Positions 24,718 to 33,009 of a stretch of DNA of 64,000 nt are shown piece after piece. The position numbers and the translations under genes are program-made. The notes below the pieces were generated by a model. It was not told where the DNA came from, did no database searches, and saw nothing but the letters and a program-made list of their open reading frames with translations. Positions within the stretch are counted from its first letter, which is position 1. Every line of letters starts with the position of its first letter. Source of the DNA: Sulfurimonas sp. (GTDB lineage Bacteria > Campylobacterota > Campylobacteria > Campylobacterales > Sulfurimonadaceae); contig NZ_JAQTLY010000009.1 in NCBI RefSeq assembly GCF_028714655.1, positions 35,246-99,245 on the forward strand, read 5' to 3'.

Positions 24718-24930
24718 GTGAGAAAAAAGGGTGTCGGAAGACCTAGAGAGGTTAAGATGTCGCAAGAGGAGATGAAGTCTTTGCTTGGTGTGGCACGGGC
24801 TACTTTTAGCGATTGGAAAAAGCGGGATAATCCTAAACATAATCTTTATCTCTTTTTACGGGCGTTTGAATATAATGAAGCTAAGAGGGTTGTTGAAGCG
24901 GAAGCGGCGAAAGAACGATCTGCGGTTTAG
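24718..24930 (+). CDS. Small HTH transcriptional regulator
   Basis: 70 residues with GTG start after AAGGGGTTGAA. The N terminus is basic (RKKGVGRPREVK), then a helix-turn-helix spans about 14-38 (SQEEMKSLLGVARATFSDWK), and an Ala/Glu helix ends the protein. It is a candidate regulator of the pilus ATPase operon downstream or of the A-rich gene upstream. The preceding 100 bp contain AAGTGT...ACACTT and TTGCCA...TTGGTAA inverted motifs that could be its own operator. Confidence 0.68.
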   Translation: MRKKGVGRPREVKMSQEEMKSLLGVARATFSDWKKRDNPKHNLYLFLRAFEYNEAKRVVEAEAAKERSAV

Positions 24931-24966
24931 GGGGTTGGATTTTGAATCTCTCTCTTTTAGGCATAA

Positions 24967-25038
24967 GCACCCCAAAAGGGTGCAAGACAAACGGGGAGCC
25001 TTCTGTGAAGAAGCCCCCTCACTTCTTTTCAAGAAGTG
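24967..25038 (+). other. Two hairpins after the HTH gene
   Basis: GCACCC (24967-24972) pairs with GGGTGC (24978-24983), and CACTTCTT (25020-25027) with AAGAAGTG (25031-25038) with a 3-base loop followed by TTTCTC. The first is preceded by GCATAA, the same lead-in as the cassettes, so these may be decayed cassette parts. The second may terminate the HTH transcript. Confidence 0.5.
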
Positions 25039-25049
25039 TTTCTCTGCGA

Positions 25050-25168
25050 GGCGATGGTAGCGCCGATACATCGCATTTAGCGATGCTTTCGGCATAAGTA
25101 AGCAAGGAATCTTTTTTTTAAAAAAAGATATTCCTCCGCTTCTCTTCAAGAAGCGTTGCTTACTTAAG
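25050..25168 (+). other. Hairpin cassette D (upstream of pilus ATPase operon)
   Basis: The most complete copy. First hairpin: GCCGA, TA, CATCGC, loop, GCGATG, CTT, TCGGC (25062-25093). Outer stem: TAAGTAAGCAA (25095-25105) with TTGCTTACTTA (25156-25166). It encloses two arms: GGAAT plus T-run with A-run plus ATTCC (25106-25135), and CGCTTCT/AGAAGCG (25137-25155). The whole folds as a hairpin plus a three-way junction ending four bases before promoter copy 5. Confidence 0.75.
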
Positions 25169-25171
25169 TTC

Positions 25172-25196
25172 AAATTTATTATAGTTTTATTATAAT
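25172..25196 (+). promoter_or_regulatory. Shared element promoter, copy 5
   Basis: TTATTATAGT-T-TTATTATAAT, 31 bp before the pilus ATPase ATG and five bases after cassette D. Confidence 0.78.
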
Positions 25197-25226
25197 TTAG
25201 CAGTATTAGTGGTAAAGAGGTAATGA

Positions 25227-27215
25227 ATGACTGATTTAAGTATAATAGGCGGGTTTTTGAAATCGAAATCTAAGTCCAAAAAGCAAAACTTTTTATCTTT
25301 GCGTTTTGATAAAAAAAACGCACATGTTGTTGAGAAGAGTTTTGAGAGAATCGGGGAGTCTTTGCTTCGGAAGTATTATGTTGAGCATTTAAAGACTCAA
25401 CCTGAATACTCTACAAAGAGTGAAGAGAAGATTTTAGAAGAGATTGAGGGTGAAAAAATTGACATTCAGTTCTTTATCGGTAACGATAAGCTCCATGGGC
25501 GTTATATTGAAGAGTTGAATAAGGTCTTGTATCAAGACTCACCAAAGAGATATATAACTAGCTTTGGTGAGCTTGATTCTTTATACTCTCTTGAAGAGTG
25601 GCAAAAATTCCACTATGTGAATGATATTTTTGCCAAAGGGGAGCAGGCGGAGCTTGACGAGGATCTTCTTAAAAATTCTAAGAAAATTCGTCTGCTTTTT
25701 GAGCAGAGTACAAAGAATCTTATTATTCCGATTGAAAATAAAAAGACAAATAGGCGTGCTATCGGGTTGATGGCTCCTGTTTTGGCTGCGAATAAGTTCT
25801 TTTATGACGAGATGGTTTTTATCTCTCCTGAAATTGTAAGCTCTATCTTTACTACAAAGAACTTCGATATTTTTGAGAGTTCTTTGGTTAATAAATCCCC
25901 TCGCGAGTATGCGGAAACTTTGTTGACGGCTATGATAGTGCAAGGGTATAGTGACCTTGACTATTATGTCAATAATGAGTATTTTTATGCCATTGGGGCT
26001 GAAAAGGATGGTGTGAGAACTATTCTTACAGAGGGGATGCCTATAAAAACGGCGGAGTTGATAACGGAAGCGTTTTTAGGGATGATGAAGAAGCGAAAAA
26101 GTACCGATGCGATTGTTAAGAGAAAAATCTCTTTCCGTCATAAGCATAAGCAGTATCACTTTCGTATTAATATGATACGACAGTCTAAGACGAAGCAAAT
26201 CGGGGTGCGCCGCAATAGAACGGTCGCAATTCGTTTGCTTGCGGATATCTCAAAGCTGAGAGGGTATGAGAGTTCCAATATCTATCCTGAAGTTGTTGAG
26301 ATTATTAAGACGGGATGTCGCAGTGGCGGTATGTTTTTTTGGGTAGGGGAGACGGGAAGCGGTAAATCGACTTCCCTTTATAGAGATTTATATAGTCTTT
26401 GGACCGAGGACGGTGCAAAGAGGCTCATAACCATTGATAATCCTATGGAGTATGAGATAGACGGAGCTATTCAATTTGACCTCTCCGACTCTTCGGATAG
26501 CGATTCGCCTATGACGATAGAGAAGATTACGGCAGAGGTTTTGCAACAAAACCCTGACTACTGTTCTCTTGGAGAGGTGAAGACAAAAAGCGAGTTTAAG
26601 TCTTTTGTCGAGCTTGGGATAAGAGGGCATACTACGGGGGGAACTCTACACTCCGATAGTACAAAATCGGCTATAAAACTAATAAGTGAGACGGGGGAAG
26701 TGCCTCTTAGCACTCTTGCACCGTCTATTAGTTTTATTGCACATCAGACACTTGTTGAGCGGGTTTGTCAACATTGCCGTACCACAGGGGAGAGCCGCCT
26801 CTTTAGAGCTTATGGCGGAGAGGGCGGCGGTAGTTTGGGCGATAAGAGAGATTGCTCTTTTTGTAAAGGGAGCAAGAACTACGGCGTTGTTCCTGTTATT
26901 GAGCTTGCTTACTTTGGTAAACTAGGCGAAAATGACAATATTTATGATTACGAGGGGTTGGTTAAGGATAAGAAGATGATTTACATCTCTAAACTTAAAT
27001 ATGCTTCTATGCTCTTAGAGGATGGCGAAATTACCCCTAAGACTTTCAATAAGCTTCAGACGGAGTTTGGCGAGCGGCTTGAAGACAAGTTGAGTGACAG
27101 GGCTATCGCTTTTGCTTATGGGGATGATGCGCTTGTTGAAATTCGGGCTAAGCGAGTTGAGGCGGAAGAGAGGCGAGCAGCTTTATTTTTAAAAGAAGCG
27201 GTGGCGGGGGCATGA
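25227..27215 (+). CDS. Pilus assembly ATPase (T2SE/PilQ-PilB-like)
   Basis: 662 residues. Walker A GETGSGKST lies near 374, the atypical Walker B segment NPDYCSLGEVKTKSEF near 442 (GEV in place of GEI-R-D), and the His box GHTTGGTLHSDS near 467. Two CxxC pairs at about 514 (VCQHC) and 543 (DCSFC) form the zinc-binding tetracysteine module of GspE/PilB-type ATPases. The protein powers pilus extension at the platform protein. The N-terminal 350 residues are less conserved. It overlaps the minor prepilin gene by four bases. Confidence 0.88.
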   Translation: MTDLSIIGGFLKSKSKSKKQNFLSLRFDKKNAHVVEKSFERIGESLLRKYYVEHLKTQPEYSTKSEEKILEEIEGEKIDIQFFIGNDKLHGRYIEELNKVLYQDSPKRYITSFGELDSLYSLEEWQKFHYVNDIFAKGEQAELDEDLLKNSKKIRLLFEQSTKNLIIPIENKKTNRRAIGLMAPVLAANKFFYDEMVFISPEIVSSIFTTKNFDIFESSLVNKSPREYAETLLTAMIVQGYSDLDYYVNNEYFYAIGAEKDGVRTILTEGMPIKTAELITEAFLGMMKKRKSTDAIVKRKISFRHKHKQYHFRINMIRQSKTKQIGVRRNRTVAIRLLADISKLRGYESSNIYPEVVEIIKTGCRSGGMFFWVGETGSGKSTSLYRDLYSLWTEDGAKRLITIDNPMEYEIDGAIQFDLSDSSDSDSPMTIEKITAEVLQQNPDYCSLGEVKTKSEFKSFVELGIRGHTTGGTLHSDSTKSAIKLISETGEVPLSTLAPSISFIAHQTLVERVCQHCRTTGESRLFRAYGGEGGGSLGDKRDCSFCKGSKNYGVVPVIELAYFGKLGENDNIYDYEGLVKDKKMIYISKLKYASMLLEDGEITPKTFNKLQTEFGERLEDKLSDRAIAFAYGDDALVEIRAKRVEAEERRAALFLKEAVAGA

Positions 27216-27802
27216 GAAAAGCTTTTACTATGATTGAACTTCTTTTTGTTATTGTTGCTATGGCGGGGATAACAGTCGGCTATTTTAAATTTCAAATTCA
27301 AAGAGAGAAGAGGCAGTCTCGTGAAGAGGCAGTCTCTCATTTTACTACTCTTATTACGCAGTTTATTTACGACCGCAATACTGGATATGCTACGGACAAG
27401 GGCGGGGTTTGTTCGAGTGATTATTCCGTTAGAGATATAAGCGCATATCGGGTTAAGGAGTGCGTTGTCGCAACCGGTTTTAAAGTTACCGAAATAGATG
27501 CGACAGAGCCGGGACGGCTTGATGGCAGTATGAGTTATTTTGGGTTTTTACAGCGGTATGCGGTTAATGGAACACCTCCTCTAAAGATTTATGTTGACGA
27601 TGCGGCGGATTATGAGATTCGGGTTTTAGTTGTCGCCGAGACTGATGACAAGGGCGTTGTAGAGCAGATGTTCGCTTCCGCGGCTCAAGGGGCGTTAGCC
27701 CCGTATTTTTCGGCGGTTTATTATAATGCGCAGAGCTTGGGTGATACCGATTATCTCGGGAATGCGAATGACGGAATTGTTAGGTTGCATTTTAAGAATT
27801 AA
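27212..27802 (+). CDS. Minor prepilin
   Basis: 196 residues with a very short leader MRKA followed by FTMIELLFVIVAMAGITVG. Mature Phe1 and Glu5 are present. The residue before the cleavage point is Ala instead of Gly, which prepilin peptidases tolerate less well. The globular part has two Cys (GVCSSD and KECVVAT) that could form a loop. It probably sits at the pilus tip or primes assembly. No other gene follows before promoter copy 6. Confidence 0.82.
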   Translation: MRKAFTMIELLFVIVAMAGITVGYFKFQIQREKRQSREEAVSHFTTLITQFIYDRNTGYATDKGGVCSSDYSVRDISAYRVKECVVATGFKVTEIDATEPGRLDGSMSYFGFLQRYAVNGTPPLKIYVDDAADYEIRVLVVAETDDKGVVEQMFASAAQGALAPYFSAVYYNAQSLGDTDYLGNANDGIVRLHFKN

Positions 27803-27806
27803 TCTT

Positions 27807-27831
27807 AAATTTATTATAATGTTATTATAAT
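27807..27831 (+). promoter_or_regulatory. Shared element promoter, copy 6
   Basis: TTATTATAAT-G-TTATTATAAT, starting five bases after the minor prepilin stop and driving the small gene at 27852 with the polyvalent protein behind it. Confidence 0.8.
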
Positions 27832-27851
27832 TTAGGAGATTATCAGAATCA

Positions 27852-28073
27852 ATGCAAAGGGTTCCAAAAATGAAAAAATATATAGACGGGTTGGAAAAGG
27901 CTCTGGTTGATGAGACGGTTAGCGAACATGAAAAAGATGTTTTAAAAATCTACCTCGCTGTCTGTTTTGAATTTGAAAAGAAAAAAGAGGAGCCAGCGAG
28001 GGAGTTGGTGACTCATTTTGATGGGGTTTTGTCTTTATATTCCCCTTCTTCTGTTAATAGGGGGATCGCGTAA
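27852..28073 (+). CDS. Small helical protein coupled to polyvalent protein
   Basis: 73 residues (67 if the ATG at 27870 with the nearer AAAGGG is used). It is helical and charged with one Cys, without signal peptide. It overlaps the next gene by one base (TAATG). A small helical partner directly upstream of a large multidomain protein might be its chaperone or inhibitor, as seen with secretion substrates; this is inference only. Confidence 0.6.
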   Translation: MQRVPKMKKYIDGLEKALVDETVSEHEKDVLKIYLAVCFEFEKKKEEPARELVTHFDGVLSLYSPSSVNRGIA

Positions 28074-30112
28074 TGGATGCTAGGGAGCGTATTGAGCAGC
28101 TTGCTATAATTAATGAGCATTTAGTCTCTCTCTTACCTACTGGGTTTGAATCCAAGGAAGGTCTTATTGCTTGGCTTAAAGATTCTCCCTATTCACCCTA
28201 CACTACTCTTTATGGTGGAGTGGGGGCGGTTGGGTTTAACGATAGGGAATCTTTTGTTTCTTCTGTTGATGGAAAACCGCGGTTTAATCTTCATGATGAG
28301 ACGGTCTTTAAGTTTGAAAATTTTGTGAATTTTGACAATCGGGTTCTATCTGCAAATACTTCTTTAAAAAATATAATATCTTCCCCTGCATTGTTTAAAA
28401 ACTATCCTGATTTTAGAGATATTGAGGTGTCTCTTAATATCTCTAATGCCAGCAATGGGTATATGAGTGGGGCTAACTACATTAATGAGAATAGAATAGA
28501 GGTTTTTGCCTCTTCTAATAAAGACGCTATGCGGGTTTTACTTCATGAATTGCAACATAGTATTCAACTGCGAGAAGGGTTTACTCTTGGAGCGTCTTAC
28601 TATGGTGGGGATGGGGTTTGTGATATGGCGGCGGCACTTGAAGAGAGATATTTGGATAAAAGCGGCAAAATCGACTACGAGGCATTTAAAGCCGAAGGGC
28701 TAGATAGAGTCCCTAGATATTTCACTTCTTACAGTAAATTTCAAACACTTTTTAAAAATAAAATCAGTAGGCATGAGGCGGTTTTATCAACTCCTTTAGG
28801 TGAGGTGAGAATAGATATGTTTGGTGCTTTTAAACACTTTAAAGATAATACACATAATGAAGACAGAACAAGATGGAGCGGCGGTCTGATTTCCGCCCTT
28901 GAAAATCCTCTATTTATAGTTCAAGAGAGCTATGAAGGGAAAATGCAGAAAGTTTTTTATAAGCCCATGCAAGAAAAAAATAGAGATAAAGTTGTAAATT
29001 TAACAGGGTTTGTTTTAGACGATAGAGGTCGCTTGGTAAATACTACATTTTTTCCGGTGGCGGAGTATAAGCTAGAGAAATATATAAAAAGCAGAGAAGA
29101 AGATTTATTGTATTTTAAGTACGCTAGTTCACGCCCAGAGCGTGTAACTCCAACAGTCGTTGCCGACTTAGGAAAAACGCGTACTTGTGGCGGTATTTTA
29201 TCTGAAAAAGATATGGATGTCAAGGGAATTGATAAAGAAAGTAGAGAAAAGAACCTCAAGGAGTGGTTCGGCGAGAGCAAAGTCGTTGATGCAAATGGGG
29301 AGCCATTGGTGGTTTATCATGGGACTGGAGCGGATTTTAGCGAGTTCCAAACTGACAGTGAAGGTCAGTTTGGAAAAGGGGCTTATTTTACTAATCAAGA
29401 TTTTCTCGCAAGCAATTATGCTCAAGGTTCGATATACTGTTTTGGATCCGACAAAAGCAAAATACATCCAAATGTTATCCCTGTTTATCTTAGCTTAAAA
29501 AAACCATATTTTATTGAAGGGGTTTCCAACGCACCTTCTGTGCCAAAATTAAAAAAACAAGGCTATGATGGAATAATACAAAAAGATATTGGTAACGACA
29601 ATAGAGAATATATTGAATATGTGGCTTTCTCTCCTTCTCAAATAAAATCAATCCACAATCAAGGGTCTTTTTGTTCTGAGAAGCCGGATATTTTGGAGAA
29701 AAATGAGCTTGGGTTAAATCAGATAGAGAAGGTTTTTTCTATTATTCCTAACGGGATGGATACAAAGAGCGTAAAAGAGTATTTGGCTTTTAATGGGGTC
29801 TCTTTGGATGGCGTGCTTAGTATAGGGTTTGAAAAACGCTTAGATCGTGAGCGGTTTGACAGTATGGGCTTTTTTGATAGAAAGGGCTTAGAACCTGTGA
29901 TGTCGTCGGATTATTACAATGCAGGTGGTGAGATAGAGGCTCGCGAGATTGAGAGACTCTATCTTAACGGGGATGATGATAGGGCTTTGATAGTCACTAA
30001 GCTTGCAGAGGGGGAACCGAGTGACGATGAAGTGAAGGATACCCTAGTGGCTTTGGTGAAGCAGGCAGAGAAGATGGAAAAGGATGCGAAGCTGGGGTTG
30101 CGGGTACGGTAG
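28073..30112 (+). CDS. Polyvalent protein: zincin peptidase + ADP-ribosyltransferase-like domains, shared C-tail
   Basis: 679 residues. A metallopeptidase motif HELQHSIQ with His158, Glu159 and His162 followed by REGFTLGASYYG matches the MPTase domain of polyvalent proteins. Residues about 395-535 match the ART-PolyVal ADP-ribosyltransferase: WFGESKVVDANGEPLVVYHG with Tyr415 and His416, then FGKGAYFTNQ, ending KSIHNQGSFC. A small domain follows, then the tail (GEPSDDEVKDTL, then KQAEKM, then GLRVR) shared with four other large proteins here. Polyvalent proteins of phages and conjugative elements are thought to enter the recipient with DNA and disarm host defences. The HELQH and ART motifs are seen directly; delivery is inference. 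Confidence 0.82.
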   Translation: MDARERIEQLAIINEHLVSLLPTGFESKEGLIAWLKDSPYSPYTTLYGGVGAVGFNDRESFVSSVDGKPRFNLHDETVFKFENFVNFDNRVLSANTSLKNIISSPALFKNYPDFRDIEVSLNISNASNGYMSGANYINENRIEVFASSNKDAMRVLLHELQHSIQLREGFTLGASYYGGDGVCDMAAALEERYLDKSGKIDYEAFKAEGLDRVPRYFTSYSKFQTLFKNKISRHEAVLSTPLGEVRIDMFGAFKHFKDNTHNEDRTRWSGGLISALENPLFIVQESYEGKMQKVFYKPMQEKNRDKVVNLTGFVLDDRGRLVNTTFFPVAEYKLEKYIKSREEDLLYFKYASSRPERVTPTVVADLGKTRTCGGILSEKDMDVKGIDKESREKNLKEWFGESKVVDANGEPLVVYHGTGADFSEFQTDSEGQFGKGAYFTNQDFLASNYAQGSIYCFGSDKSKIHPNVIPVYLSLKKPYFIEGVSNAPSVPKLKKQGYDGIIQKDIGNDNREYIEYVAFSPSQIKSIHNQGSFCSEKPDILEKNELGLNQIEKVFSIIPNGMDTKSVKEYLAFNGVSLDGVLSIGFEKRLDRERFDSMGFFDRKGLEPVMSSDYYNAGGEIEAREIERLYLNGDDDRALIVTKLAEGEPSDDEVKDTLVALVKQAEKMEKDAKLGLRVR

Positions 30113-30150
30113 CTCTGTGAAACTAAGACCTCACCGCCCGCATCACATTT

Positions 30151-30196
30151 AGCACCCGTTTCGTAAACTCTCACCATTCATGGCGGGGTGGTTTAC
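30151..30196 (+). repeat. 46-bp inverted-repeat element, copy 2
   Basis: AGCACCCGTTTCGTAAAC, then TCTCACCAT, TC, ATGGCGGGG, TGGTTTAC. It matches the copy at 16456-16501 except for about six bases. One change restores a full GTAAAC/GTTTAC end pairing. Lies 39 bp after the polyvalent gene. Confidence 0.65.
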
Positions 30197-30239
30197 TAGG
30201 CTAGTCTTGTTGATACTAGAATCCCCTTGATTTATCAAT

Positions 30240-30321
30240 AAGGAGTATGTCAATGCATAAACAAACAAGCATCTTTTTTAAGTCCGCCTCTTTCTAATTC
30301 CTAGAAAGATTGTTTGTTTAA
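30240..30321 (+). other. Hairpin cassette E (upstream of chemoreceptor)
   Basis: Outer stem TAAACAAACAA (30258-30268) with TTGTTTGTTTA (30310-30320). Inner arm TCTTTCTA (30289-30296) with TAGAAAGA (30302-30309). Compared with cassette C, each changed base in the left arm is matched by a change in the right arm. Promoter copy 7 starts five bases later. Confidence 0.72.
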
Positions 30322-30325
30322 GCAA

Positions 30326-30350
30326 AAATTTATTATAATGTTATTAAAAT
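30326..30350 (+). promoter_or_regulatory. Shared element promoter, copy 7
   Basis: TTATTATAAT-G-TTATTAAAAT, 27 bp before the chemoreceptor ATG. The -10 is TAAAAT here. Confidence 0.72.
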
Positions 30351-30377
30351 ATTGGATTTTAAAAAGGGGAATATGCA

Positions 30378-32159
30378 ATGCACGGTTTTAAAAACGCATC
30401 AACAAAAGTAAAATTACTTATATTTTTACTTACATCAATTCTGTCTTTAATTGTTTTAGGCATAACGAGCATAAATAGTTTAGCAAAAATAAATGAGTCC
30501 ACAGACTCTCTATATACTCAAGATTATACTTCACTGGCAGAAATAGCAGAAATTAATGACCTCATGAGAACGAATTTTCAACAGGTTCTATTAGCAGGAT
30601 ATCATGACGAAAAGCTAGAAGTTAGCAAAGAGCATGAAAAAACACATTCCGTATCTGCCCACTTAGATGAAATAGAAACAAATGCCAAAAAAATAAGCGA
30701 TTTGTGGGAAAAATATACGAAAAGAGAGTTTCAACAAAATGAAAAGAAACTAGCGGGCGAATATGCCTCCCTGAGAAAAGAGTTTGTTGATGAAGGATTA
30801 AAAAAAGCTGTAGAATTCTACAAGAATGGGGATTTTACAAAAGCTCAGCTTCACACTGTCACCATCGTGCCTCTTTTCAAAAAAGCTAAAGAAAAAGCCG
30901 AAGAGCTTTTAGTTTTACAACAAAAACTTACCGAAGATAAAGTTAAAGAAGCTGCGATTATGTATTTTAATACAAAAGCAATTTTAATTGCGGTTATACT
31001 ATTTTCTGTTGTTGTTCTAACAGTAATCGGGTTAATGACTCTTAAAAATATAACATCTTCTACGGCCACTATCCAAAAAGGGCTTCTCTCATTTTTCTTA
31101 TTTCTTAATCGTGAAACAAGCAAAGCCGAACCAATTAACCTAGAGACCAAGTGTGAGTTCGGGCAGATGGCTAAAGTTATAAATACAAATATCCAAAGAA
31201 CTCAAGAACTTATACAACAAGACGATTGCCTGATAGCAAACGCAAAAGAAGTAATAAATAAAGTTCGAATGGGATGGTACTCACAATATATTGAAAAATC
31301 AACACAAAATGCATCGCTTGAAGAGTTTAAAAATAATGTAAATGAAATGATCAGTGCCACTAAGCAGCATTTTGTAAATATAAATGCCACACTAGAAGAA
31401 TATACTATGCATGACTATACAAAAGAAGTGCTTCTTAATAATATTGAAAAAGGTGGTGTGCTTGAAATATGTATAAATGACATAAACAAACTAAGAAATT
31501 CTATTACACAAATGCTTATAGAAAATAGATTAAACGGGATTGCTTTAGATGAGGGTTCAATTGTTCTACTCGCCAATGTCGATAAACTGAATCAAAGTTC
31601 TATAAGCTCGGCGGCTTCTCTTGAGCAGACATCAAAAGCTATGGGGGAGATGAATATATCTACAAATGATGTTTCTCAAAGAACGCAAGAAGTTGTTTCG
31701 CAATCTAAAGAGATAAAATCTGTTATACAAATTATAAGCGATATAGCAGAGCAAACAAATCTTCTTGCACTTAATGCCGCAATTGAAGCGGCTCGTGCGG
31801 GTGAACACGGAAGAGGATTTGCGGTTGTTGCAGATGAAGTGCGAAAACTTGCAGAGAGAACGCAAAAGAGTTTAAGTGAAATAAACGCAAATGTAAATCT
31901 ATTGACGCAATCAATTTCCGAGATAGGAGACGCTATATCGCAACAAAGTTGTAATATTTCAGAAATTAATCAGGCAATAGCAACAATAAGTACCGCCGTT
32001 GCTGACAATACAGCGGTAGCTAATCAAGCACATAGAATATCAACCGAGATAGACAAAATAGCTAAATTAGTAGTTGCTACCGCCGACAATAAAAAGTTTG
32101 TCGGTAAAAATGATTTGAATAGCAAAGTAGGTTATATTAAGCAATTAAGAGAGGTGTAA
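30378..32159 (+). CDS. Methyl-accepting chemotaxis protein (four-helix-bundle sensor)
   Basis: 593 residues. TM1 lies at about 10-32, a periplasmic helical-bundle sensor spans about 35-195, TM2 about 197-220, and then a HAMP-like region. The hyperconserved signalling tip ([20 protein letters not shown], then [20 protein letters not shown]) is at about 455-490. It would signal to CheA/CheW at the pole. Its A-rich codon use differs from the backbone, but it is driven by the element promoter, so it looks like cargo placed under element control. It may let the element change host motility, for instance in line with mating; that link is inference. Confidence 0.92.
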   Translation: MHGFKNASTKVKLLIFLLTSILSLIVLGITSINSLAKINESTDSLYTQDYTSLAEIAEINDLMRTNFQQVLLAGYHDEKLEVSKEHEKTHSVSAHLDEIETNAKKISDLWEKYTKREFQQNEKKLAGEYASLRKEFVDEGLKKAVEFYKNGDFTKAQLHTVTIVPLFKKAKEKAEELLVLQQKLTEDKVKEAAIMYFNTKAILIAVILFSVVVLTVIGLMTLKNITSSTATIQKGLLSFFLFLNRETSKAEPINLETKCEFGQMAKVINTNIQRTQELIQQDDCLIANAKEVINKVRMGWYSQYIEKSTQNASLEEFKNNVNEMISATKQHFVNINATLEEYTMHDYTKEVLLNNIEKGGVLEICINDINKLRNSITQMLIENRLNGIALDEGSIVLLANVDKLNQSSISSAASLEQTSKAMGEMNISTNDVSQRTQEVVSQSKEIKSVIQIISDIAEQTNLLALNAAIEAARAGEHGRGFAVVADEVRKLAERTQKSLSEINANVNLLTQSISEIGDAISQQSCNISEINQAIATISTAVADNTAVANQAHRISTEIDKIAKLVVATADNKKFVGKNDLNSKVGYIKQLREV

Positions 32160-32164
32160 ATCAG

Positions 32165-32245
32165 ATGATTGATTTAGTAATGCTCGTAGCGTTAGCATCA
32201 ATTATAATATCACTTCTTGCGATAGTTGTTTTAATTATAAGCTAG
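32165..32245 (+). CDS. 26-residue hydrophobic peptide
   Basis: ATG five bases after the chemoreceptor stop: MIDLVMLVALASIIISLLAI then VVLIIS. It is almost a single transmembrane helix with one Asp near the start. A purine-rich GAGAGG lies upstream. It is short enough to be chance, but the uninterrupted hydrophobicity is typical of small membrane proteins. Confidence 0.4.
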   Translation: MIDLVMLVALASIIISLLAIVVLIIS

Positions 32246-32294
32246 CATTAAGCGCATGATAATGGATTTTTTAAAAAAACAAAAAGGAGTCAAA

Positions 32295-32408
32295 ATGGGG
32301 ACAGGATTATTTTTAGCCTATGGTATATTTGTATCTTTATTGCTTGTTTTTTCTGCAATAGCGTATCAGGAGATGCAATATTGCAAGAAAGAAACAAAAA
32401 ATAAATAA
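32295..32408 (+). CDS. 37-residue single-TM protein
   Basis: Strong RBS AAAAAGGAG before ATG. Residues about 4-24 form one transmembrane helix, followed by a polar basic tail (QEMQYCKKETKNK). The next gene starts two bases after the stop, so translation is coupled. A small membrane component of the exported protein cluster is likely. Size resembles VirB7/TrbK-like or bacteriocin-type small proteins, without further evidence. Confidence 0.55.
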   Translation: MGTGLFLAYGIFVSLLLVFSAIAYQEMQYCKKETKNK

Positions 32409-32410
32409 TT

Positions 32411-32707
32411 ATGCGATATGTAATAATTATTACTATTACCGCCGCAACTTTAAGTGCGGCTGTATGGAGCAAGACTATGATAGATATAGCAACGGGGCAA
32501 CTCTCCCCGTTTGTTTCTTCGCAGATGAGCGGTTTAACTGCAAGGGTCACCCAAATAAATACAAAATATTCGGCGCAAATTAAAACAGAGATGGATTTAA
32601 AAGATTCTGAGACTCTAGCAATAAGAAGCCTGGAAACAGAGATACTTTTAGAACTAAAAAAGATAAACTTTGAACAAAGATTTTTAAATCTTGAGGTGGC
32701 AAAATGA
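32411..32707 (+). CDS. Small exported helical protein
   Basis: 98 residues with a signal peptide (residues 1-17, cleavage after LSAA) and a mature helical domain rich in Lys/Glu/Gln (residues 40-98). It overlaps the next lipoprotein gene by four bases. Exported helical protein plus small lipoprotein is the same pairing as at 61542/61219 on the opposite strand and recalls TrbJ/VirB5 with TrbK. Homology is not shown by the sequence. Confidence 0.6.
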   Translation: MRYVIIITITAATLSAAVWSKTMIDIATGQLSPFVSSQMSGLTARVTQINTKYSAQIKTEMDLKDSETLAIRSLETEILLELKKINFEQRFLNLEVAK

Positions 32708-33009
32708 AAAAAATAGCGGGGGTGATTCTAGCGGTATCAGCTTCCCTCTTTGCTTGTGGCGGGTGTGTGGATGCGCCCGCCGCTCAAGCGGGAGCCAACT
32801 CTATAAATGGGACATTTGACTCGGGCGATTCTGCTCTTTCTCAAGCATTTCAAGCTCAAATAAATTTAATGAACGAGACTTTAGCGAGTGAGATAAAAAA
32901 TCAAAGAGAGTATAATAGCGTTGTAAATCTTGAAATAGACAGTGTGGTTAATTTAAAGCAGCTTGGGTTTTCCAAAGAGATCAAAGCAGCGATTAGGAGC
33001 AAAAAGTGA
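32704..33009 (+). CDS. Small Cys-rich exported protein, probable lipoprotein
   Basis: 101 residues. The signal peptide ends ASLFACGGC, with Cys at 18 and 21; LFAC is an imperfect lipobox. The mature part has a Gly/Asn/Ser segment and then a helix with Glu/Gln/Lys. It overlaps both neighbours by four bases. Its plan matches the lipoprotein at 61219-61545 (signal, Cys-rich start, single helix). It may decorate the surface or act in entry exclusion; this is inference. Confidence 0.58.
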   Translation: MKKIAGVILAVSASLFACGGCVDAPAAQAGANSINGTFDSGDSALSQAFQAQINLMNETLASEIKNQREYNSVVNLEIDSVVNLKQLGFSKEIKAAIRSKK

